Assembly (NCBI GenBank): GCA_029289095.1
Contig: JARFUG010000001.1
Location: 1 to 64,000 of the forward strand
Length of the DNA: 64,000 nt
Direction: 5' to 3'
Source of the DNA: Desulfuromonadales bacterium
GTDB lineage: Bacteria; Desulfobacterota; Desulfuromonadia; Desulfuromonadales; JACZKF01
The notes below the pieces were generated by a model. The model searched no databases. It saw only the letters and a list, made by a program, of their open reading frames with translations, and was not told where the DNA came from. Position 1 is the stretch's first letter; each line of letters opens with the position of its first letter. Shown here one piece after another: positions 57,538 through 64,000 of this stretch. Position numbers and translations under genes: made by a program.

Positions 57538-60500
57538 ATGTACATACACCCCGACGACCCCTCCGGTCTCGTCCCCTCCGAGCGCGACGGCTGCGCCATC
57601 ATCGGCTACATCAACAAGGCGGGAGAGCCGACCCACGGCAATGTTCAACGCACCATCGACGCCCTCATCAAGATGGGGCACCGGGCCGGAGAGATCGGCG
57701 GAGAGGGGGACGGCTGCGGCGTCCTCACCGACATCCCGCGCCGGCTCTGGCGCGAGTACCTTACGGTGGCGGGACACCCCCCGGAACTGGCGCACTCGCC
57801 CGGCTTCGTCCTGGGGCACCTCCTCGTCCCCCGCGAGGCTCTTGGCAGCGATCCGCTGATCCGGGAGAAAATCCTGGAGCGCCTGCAAAAAAGCGGCGCC
57901 CGGGTGCTGATCGAGCATCCGGGACCGGTGCGCAGCGAAGTCCTCTCCCCTTCCGCCCGCAAGAACGAGCCTCTGTTCTGGCAGACGGCCCTGCTTTTCG
58001 ACGAGACAGACCAGTTGCCCGCGCGCCTGCATGCCCTGCACCTGGCCATCGAGACCGAAACGCCGGTTCATGTCGCCTCCCTCTCCAACCGCGTCGCCTC
58101 CTACAAGATCCAGGGGGCGCCGGAGATACTCTCGCGCTACTACCCCGAACTCAAGAGGCGCGACTTCCTCTCCTCGGTCACCATCGGGCACAGCCGCTTC
58201 TCCACCAACACCCTGCCGACGGTCCTTCGCGCTCAGCCTTTCAGCCTTCTGGGACACAACGGCGAGATCAACACCATCGCCCGGCTTCGCGAGGAGGCCC
58301 GGATGCTCGGCATCTCCCTCCCGCCCGGCGGCAGCGACTCCCAGGACCTCAACCGCACCCTGGAGGGGCTCATCCACCAGTTCGGCCTGACCCTCTTCGA
58401 AGCGATGGAGTTCGTCTTTCCCCCCATCGTCTCCGAGATGGAGAAGATGCCGCTCGAGCTGCAGGAGCTCTATTCCTACTTCCGCCGCGTCTTCAGCGCC
58501 AGCGCCCAGGGACCGGCGGCGATCATCGCCCGTCACCAGGACCGCTGCGTCTTCTCCGTCGACGCCATGGGGCTTCGGCCCCTGTGGTTCGGCGAGACGG
58601 GGAAGGAATATTTCGCCTCCTCCGAATGGGGGGTCGTCCCCCACGAGGAACTGCTGGAAGACCCACGCCCCCTGGCTCCGGGCGAAAAGATCGGCGTGCG
58701 TCTGGCCGAAGGGAAGAAGGTGCGCGTTCTCGAGCATGAGGATTTGCGGCGCGAAGTCAGATCCTTCTTCGGTCGGCGCACCTCCCTCAGCGCCCATGCA
58801 AAGGCCTTGCAGACCCCCGAAGCCGTAGAGCCGCTGCGCGAAGAGAGCTTCAGCCGGGGAAGCGAACTCCTCAGGGCCAATCTCCTCACCGCCCTGGGGT
58901 GGCGCAACAGCGATCTGCTCAACCTGAGGGATGCCGCCCGCACCGGCGAGGAGCCGATCGCCTCCCTCGGCTATGACGGGCCTCTCGCCGCCCTGGCGCA
59001 GAGGCGGCAGAACCTTTCGGACTTCTTCAAGGAACAGGTCGCCGTCGTCACCAACCCCGCCATCGACAGAGAGCGCGAGAGCGAGCACTTCTCCACCCGC
59101 GTTTATCTCGGTCCCCGTCCGCGGCTTCGCGTTCCGGCGAAACAGGGGGTGCGGATCGAGGTCCCTCTGCTTCTCGGCGGCGGACACCGCGCGCCGACGC
59201 ACGAGGAAGAGGCCCTCGCCCTGGCCTGCGGCTCCGCCACCCTGGAGACCCTGCTCGGTCGGTTCCGCAGCGGGGAACGCGCGGGTCACCGCCTCCTTTC
59301 ATGCGCGCTGCGAAACGGCGAGAGCGTCCCAGACGCCCTGGAGAGGCTTGCTGAGGAGGCCCGCTCGGCGGCCGGCCGCGGGATCCCCCTCCTCGTCCTC
59401 GACGATTCCCTCGCCTTCACCCGGGGACGCACCTTCCTCGATCCGTTCCTCGCCGTGGCGGCAATCCACCGCGCGCTCAAGGGGTCCCGAGACCGCGCAG
59501 GGGTGAACCTTCGCCGGAAGGTCTCCCTCGTGGTGCGCTCGGGAGCGCTTCGCAACCTGCACGACCTCATCTTCTGCCTCGGGATGGGGGCGGACGCCCT
59601 GTGCCCCTACCTCATGTGGGAGGAGGCCGCTGCCCGGGCGGATTCGGGGGTCGCGAATCTCCTCGGCGCCCTCTCCAAAGGTCTCGAAAAGGTCATTTCC
59701 ACCATGGGGACCCACGAGATTGGCGGATACGGAAAGTATTTCGCCTCCATCGGTCTCGCCCCCGATATCGCAGCCCTTTTCGAGACCCCGGACTTCTGCG
59801 GATCGCCCAAGGGGGGGCTCTCCTTCGCCCGCATCGAGGAAGACGCCCGCGAGCGCGCCGCGACGGCCCGAAGCAAGAAGGAGGAGCCCGTCCCCGCCCA
59901 GTTCCGACTCTACCCACGCATCTGGAAGATGGTCGGACAGGTGGCAAAGATGGAGGAGAGCTACGCCGATCTCTCTCGCCTCATCCGCAAGCTCGAGGCG
60001 GAAAACCCTCTGGCGATCCGGCACCTCCTCGATTTCCGCTTCACCGAGGAACTGCGGGTCGACCCGCAGGAGGTCGACGCCTCGGTGGGGGGGCACGATC
60101 TGCCTATCCTCTTCTCGGCCATGAGCTTCGGTTCCCAGGGAGAGACCCCTTTTCGCATCTACGCCGAGGCGGCTCGCCGCCTCAATATCGTCTGCATGAA
60201 CGGCGAGGGGGGGGAGATCGGCGACATGCTCGGCAAGTACCGCAGAAACCGCGGACAGCAGATCGCCTCGGGGCGCTTCGGAGTGCACATGGCTCTGCTG
60301 AACTCGGCCGATTTTCTCGAGATCAAGATCGGTCAGGGGGCCAAACCCGGCGAAGGGGGGCATCTGCCCGGCTTCAAGGTGACCGAGAAGATCGCCGCGG
60401 CGAGAAACGCCATCCCGGGTATCGGTCTCATCTCCCCGTCGAACAACCACGACATCTACTCCATCGAGGACCTGGCGCAGATCATCGAGGAGCTTCGCAC

Positions 60501-62070
60501 CGCCAACCCCCAGGCGCGCATCTCCGTCAAGGTTCCGGCGGTGGCCGGGATCGGCACCATCAGCCTCGGCATCGCCAAGGCCGGCGCCGACATCATCACC
60601 ATCAGCGGCTACGACGGGGGGACGGGGGCGGCCCGCAAGCACGCCATCAAATTCGTCGGCCTGCCGGCCGAGATCGGCGTGAGCGAGGCGCACCGCGCCC
60701 TCACAGCGGCCGGACTTCGCCAGAAGGTCGAGATCTGGGCAGACGGCGGCGCCCGCACCGGGCGCGACGTCGTCAAGCTGATCCTGCTGGGAGCCAACCG
60801 CGTCGGCTTCGGCACGTTGCCGATGATCGTGATCGGCTGCACCACCTGCCGCGGGTGCCACCTCGACACCTGCCACGTGGGGATCGCAACGCAGATCGAT
60901 TCGAACAAGGAAGCGGAGGCGCGGGGGCTCAAGCGCTTCGTTCCCCGTGTTCTGGAGCACGGCATCATCTACCAGACGACATTCTTCCGGGCCCTCGGCG
61001 ACGAGATCCGGGGGATCACCGCCCGCCTCGGCTTCAGCCGCACGCAGGATCTCGTCGGCCGGGCCGATCTGCTGGTGCAGGAGCGCGGGACCGAGCGCCT
61101 CGACGTCTCCGAACTCCTCATCCCCGCGGCGATCGGGGGAGCCTTTGCCGAAAGCAAGGTGCGCATCATCCGAAAACCGTTGAACTACCTCACCTCTCTG
61201 ATCTCCACCCTTGTCGTCGAAGGGTTCGATGCCGGCGAGGAGAGGGTTCGCTACGACGATGACGCCGCCTCGAGCGCCGATCGCGCCATCGGCACCAAGC
61301 TCGCCGGCGCCATGACCCGGGCGCGCGCCGAGGGGCGCTACACGGGCGAACAGACGGCTCTTCTGCATTTTCGCCGCGATTCCATCCCCGGCAACGGCCT
61401 GGCCGCCTTCAACATCCCGGGGATCAACATCCGCGTCGAGGGGGGGGCGCAGGACGGCGTCGCCAAGGGGGCGCGCGGCGGCAAGATCGTCGTTCTCAAG
61501 GGGGAGAACCGCTCCGGCCTGCGGGTCGGAGGTTCCGTGGGGAAGGGTCTCGCCTACGGCGCGACGGGGGGGACGATCTTCGTCCAGGGGGACGCCGACA
61601 GCCGGGCCTGCATTCGCCTTTCGGGGGCCGACGTCGTCATCGGGGGGCGCATCCGCCGCCCCCTCGATGATGCCGCCGGGAACCTGGCCGGCCGCGCCAA
61701 CCTCAAGGGGTTCGCCTTCGAGTACATGACGGCCGGTCGCGTCGTCGTTCTGGGAGATCCCGGCCCCTGGATCTGCTCGGGGATGACCGGCGGGACCGTC
61801 TACTGCCGCCTCGACCCGGAGATGGGGATGGACATCGAGGCCCTGCGAAGGCGCCTCGCCGCCGGCGCCCGGGTCGAAATCCGGCCGATGGAAGAACAGG
61901 ATGTGGCCGCGGTCGGCGAGCTTCTGCTGCAGTACCACCGCGAGCTTCTTCATTCCCATCAGGCCGAGGAGGCCGACCGGGTCGAGCGGACCCTTGCCCG
62001 TTGCCGCAGCGCCTTCGTCAAGATCGTTCCCGAGGGCTCGCCGGTGCGCCCCCCCGTGACAACCGAGTAG
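57538..62070 (+). CDS. Glutamate synthase large subunit-like protein (GltB-type)
   Basis: N-terminal amidotransferase (GCAIIGYI; HSRFSTNTLP), FMN domain (SISVKVPAVAGIGTISLGIAKAGADIITISGYDGGTGAA), Cys cluster CTTCRGCHLDTC, GXGXG C-terminal domain. Confidence 0.93.
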   Translation: MYIHPDDPSGLVPSERDGCAIIGYINKAGEPTHGNVQRTIDALIKMGHRAGEIGGEGDGCGVLTDIPRRLWREYLTVAGHPPELAHSPGFVLGHLLVPREALGSDPLIREKILERLQKSGARVLIEHPGPVRSEVLSPSARKNEPLFWQTALLFDETDQLPARLHALHLAIETETPVHVASLSNRVASYKIQGAPEILSRYYPELKRRDFLSSVTIGHSRFSTNTLPTVLRAQPFSLLGHNGEINTIARLREEARMLGISLPPGGSDSQDLNRTLEGLIHQFGLTLFEAMEFVFPPIVSEMEKMPLELQELYSYFRRVFSASAQGPAAIIARHQDRCVFSVDAMGLRPLWFGETGKEYFASSEWGVVPHEELLEDPRPLAPGEKIGVRLAEGKKVRVLEHEDLRREVRSFFGRRTSLSAHAKALQTPEAVEPLREESFSRGSELLRANLLTALGWRNSDLLNLRDAARTGEEPIASLGYDGPLAALAQRRQNLSDFFKEQVAVVTNPAIDRERESEHFSTRVYLGPRPRLRVPAKQGVRIEVPLLLGGGHRAPTHEEEALALACGSATLETLLGRFRSGERAGHRLLSCALRNGESVPDALERLAEEARSAAGRGIPLLVLDDSLAFTRGRTFLDPFLAVAAIHRALKGSRDRAGVNLRRKVSLVVRSGALRNLHDLIFCLGMGADALCPYLMWEEAAARADSGVANLLGALSKGLEKVISTMGTHEIGGYGKYFASIGLAPDIAALFETPDFCGSPKGGLSFARIEEDARERAATARSKKEEPVPAQFRLYPRIWKMVGQVAKMEESYADLSRLIRKLEAENPLAIRHLLDFRFTEELRVDPQEVDASVGGHDLPILFSAMSFGSQGETPFRIYAEAARRLNIVCMNGEGGEIGDMLGKYRRNRGQQIASGRFGVHMALLNSADFLEIKIGQGAKPGEGGHLPGFKVTEKIAAARNAIPGIGLISPSNNHDIYSIEDLAQIIEELRTANPQARISVKVPAVAGIGTISLGIAKAGADIITISGYDGGTGAARKHAIKFVGLPAEIGVSEAHRALTAAGLRQKVEIWADGGARTGRDVVKLILLGANRVGFGTLPMIVIGCTTCRGCHLDTCHVGIATQIDSNKEAEARGLKRFVPRVLEHGIIYQTTFFRALGDEIRGITARLGFSRTQDLVGRADLLVQERGTERLDVSELLIPAAIGGAFAESKVRIIRKPLNYLTSLISTLVVEGFDAGEERVRYDDDAASSADRAIGTKLAGAMTRARAEGRYTGEQTALLHFRRDSIPGNGLAAFNIPGINIRVEGGAQDGVAKGARGGKIVVLKGENRSGLRVGGSVGKGLAYGATGGTIFVQGDADSRACIRLSGADVVIGGRIRRPLDDAAGNLAGRANLKGFAFEYMTAGRVVVLGDPGPWICSGMTGGTVYCRLDPEMGMDIEALRRRLAAGARVEIRPMEEQDVAAVGELLLQYHRELLHSHQAEEADRVERTLARCRSAFVKIVPEGSPVRPPVTTE

Positions 62071-62187
62071 GCCGTTTCGAGCGGACCTTGCAGCACGGCG
62101 GAAATCGACTACACTTGAGGAGTTGTTCGGCTGCTGCACCCCAAGCGGACATCCGACTTTCTTTTACTTGATGCCCAGGAGGAACCA

Positions 62188-62346
62188 ATGGAGAAATACC
62201 GCTGCGTCATCTGTGACTACATCTACGATCCCGCCGAAGGCGACTCGGCCAACGGCATCGCTCCCGGCACCCCGTTCTCCGACCTTCCCGACGACTGGGT
62301 TTGCCCCCTGTGCGGCGCCGACAAGTCGAATTTCGAAGTCGTCTGA
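62188..62346 (+). CDS. Rubredoxin
   Basis: [52 protein letters not shown]. Confidence 0.96.
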   Translation: MEKYRCVICDYIYDPAEGDSANGIAPGTPFSDLPDDWVCPLCGADKSNFEVV

Positions 62347-62417
62347 TCCGCTCTTTGCGCATTCCCGGGCGCCTTCCGGTCCGGAACTTCGCACGAACCA
62401 CTCAAAGGAGACCGTCA

Positions 62418-62609
62418 ATGGCCAAGACCCCCTATGTCGATCAGGATGTCTGCATCAGTTGTAACCTCTGTGTCGATGTCGCCCCGGAAGTCTTCCGCAT
62501 GAACGACGACGGACTTGCGGAAGTCTACGAGCCCGCCGGCGCCCCGGAAGAAAAGATCCAGGAAGCGATCGATTCGTGCCCGGTGGCCTGTATCCATTGG
62601 GAGGACTAG
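62418..62609 (+). CDS. Single-cluster ferredoxin
   Basis: MAKTPYVDQDVCISCNLCVDVAPEVFRMNDDGLAEV...SCPVACIHWED. Confidence 0.92.
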   Translation: MAKTPYVDQDVCISCNLCVDVAPEVFRMNDDGLAEVYEPAGAPEEKIQEAIDSCPVACIHWED

Positions 62610-63328
62610 CTCTCGACGTTCATGCCGCCCCGAGGCCCCGGTTCCGGACCCTGCGCCCGGGGCGGCTCCCCTATGCTGATGCCGTGGCCCTGCAGGAGCG
62701 GCTTCTGGAGAGGCGCCGCGACGCCGACGAGGATTATCTCGTTCTTCTCGAACATCCGCCTGTCATCACCCTCGGGCGGCGGGGGCGTACCGAGCATCTG
62801 CTCGCCTCCCCGGACGAACTCGCTGCCCGAGGCATCGAATTCGAGGAATCCGGGCGAGGCGGAGACGTGACCTTTCACGGCCCCGGTCAACTCGTCGGCT
62901 ATCCGATCCTCGACCTCACGCACCTGGGCCGGGACCTGCATGCCTACCTGCGGCATCTGGAGGAGGTTCTCCTGCGCACCCTCGGCGCCTTCGGCATCGC
63001 CGGGGAGCGTCTCCCCGGAAAGACCGGCGTCTGGGTCGACGGGGCCAAGATCGCCTCCATAGGCGTCGGCGTCCGGCGCTGGATCGCCTGGCACGGCTTT
63101 GCCCTCAACGTCTCGACCGACCTCTCGGGTTTCGGGGCCATCGTTCCGTGCGGCCTGCCGGACGTCTCGATGACGACCCTGGAGCGGATCGTCGGCCGTT
63201 GCGTCCCCCTCAAGGAGGTGGAAGAGGCGATCATCGCCTCCTTTTCCGACGTATTCTGCGCCGTTCACGCCGGCGACATCGCAGGTGAAGATGACATCCC
63301 CGACCCGCTGCAAACCCGACTGGCTTAA
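62576..63328 (+). CDS. lipB: Octanoyltransferase
   Basis: GGDVTFHGPGQLVGYPILDL, GKTGVWVDGAKIASIGVGVRRW; start uncertain, overlaps ferredoxin. Confidence 0.93.
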   Translation: MPGGLYPLGGLALDVHAAPRPRFRTLRPGRLPYADAVALQERLLERRRDADEDYLVLLEHPPVITLGRRGRTEHLLASPDELAARGIEFEESGRGGDVTFHGPGQLVGYPILDLTHLGRDLHAYLRHLEEVLLRTLGAFGIAGERLPGKTGVWVDGAKIASIGVGVRRWIAWHGFALNVSTDLSGFGAIVPCGLPDVSMTTLERIVGRCVPLKEVEEAIIASFSDVFCAVHAGDIAGEDDIPDPLQTRLA

Positions 63329-64000
63329 GGTCCGCTTCCAAGCGGGCCCCAACGTCGCCCGCATCGAGCGCCTTCACAGGGAGCAGGGCCTGCACACCGT
63401 CTGCCGCAGCGCCGCCTGCCCCAATCAGGGCGAGTGCTGGAGCCGCGGCGTCGCCACCTTCATGATCCTTGGCAACCGGTGCACCCGCACCTGCACCTTC
63501 TGCAACGTGGAGAAGGCCCCTCCCGCTCCCCCCGATCCGCAGGAACCCCGGAAGATCGCAGACGCCGTCGCCATCCTCGCCCTTGCCCACGCCGTCGTCA
63601 CCACCGTCACCCGCGACGATCTTCCCGACGGAGGCGCCTCCCATTTTGCCGCCGTCACCAAAGCGATCCGGGACAAGGCCCCGGGCTGCCGCATCGAACT
63701 GCTCATCTCCGACCTGAAGGGGAATTTGGAGGCGCTGCGCACCATCATCGAGGCCTCCCCCGAGGTCCTGGGCCACAACATCGAGACCGTCCCGCGGCTC
63801 TACCCGCAAGTGCGTGCTGGGGCCGATTACGCACGTTCCCTGAAAGTGCTGGAAACAGCCGCCGAACTGGCTCCGCAGATCCCCACCAAGTCGGGGCTCA
63901 TGCTCGGCTTGGGAGAGGATCGCGAGGAGATCCTGTCGGTCCTCGGCGACCTGCGCAAGGCCGGGTGCGCCTTTCTCACCCTGGGGCAGTATCTCGCTCC
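63291..64000 (+). CDS. lipA: Lipoyl synthase, truncated by window end
   Basis: CRSAACPNQGECWSRGVATFMILGNRCTRTCTFCNV. Confidence 0.95.
   Translation, partial: MTSPTRCKPDWLKVRFQAGPNVARIERLHREQGLHTVCRSAACPNQGECWSRGVATFMILGNRCTRTCTFCNVEKAPPAPPDPQEPRKIADAVAILALAHAVVTTVTRDDLPDGGASHFAAVTKAIRDKAPGCRIELLISDLKGNLEALRTIIEASPEVLGHNIETVPRLYPQVRAGADYARSLKVLETAAELAPQIPTKSGLMLGLGEDREEILSVLGDLRKAGCAFLTLGQYLA

Noticed and set aside
59299-62139. 946-aa minus-strand ORF
   Set aside because: Antisense shadow of the gltB-like gene with no recognisable domain.

Overview
This is a GC-rich, densely coding chromosomal window. Gene content suggests a Desulfuromonadales/Geobacter-like deltaproteobacterium; that assignment is inference, no search was run. 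From left to right it contains: (1) a hydroxy-acid utilisation region with a fused LutB/LutA-type Fe-S protein, LutC, thiolase, fused 3-oxoacid CoA-transferase, 3-hydroxybutyrate dehydrogenase-like SDR, TRAP transporter, UspA and GlcD/GlcF, with two copies of a TGGTNTGACCA GntR-type operator; (2) a cold-shock gene with a structured leader, convergent with a short AhpD/CMD-family gene that reads through an in-frame TGA at a CxxU motif and has a SECIS-like hairpin just downstream, a likely selenoprotein missed by the ORF track; (3) two two-component systems and housekeeping genes (prmA, rsmE, dapF, nfo, dtd); (4) tRNA-fMet next to a scrambled uppP remnant; (5) a nitrogen-fixation/molybdenum region (nifHDK, nifX-like genes, ferredoxin, nifB, modABC, nifV). 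nifH, nifB and nifV each have a sigma-54 promoter followed by a hexaloop hairpin and an intrinsic terminator, the architecture expected for ANTAR-type antitermination; (6) a 146-bp IS66-like MITE with 12-bp inverted termini and an 8-bp target duplication; (7) rluD, htrA, elbB, an S24-like repressor lacking the catalytic dyad, a PKD-domain monohaem cytochrome, a gltB-like gene, rubredoxin, ferredoxin, lipB and the start of lipA. Several intergenic microrepeat families lie at gene boundaries. No CRISPR array, rRNA or intact transposase was seen. The strongest leads are the putative selenoprotein, the three nif leaders and the MITE.
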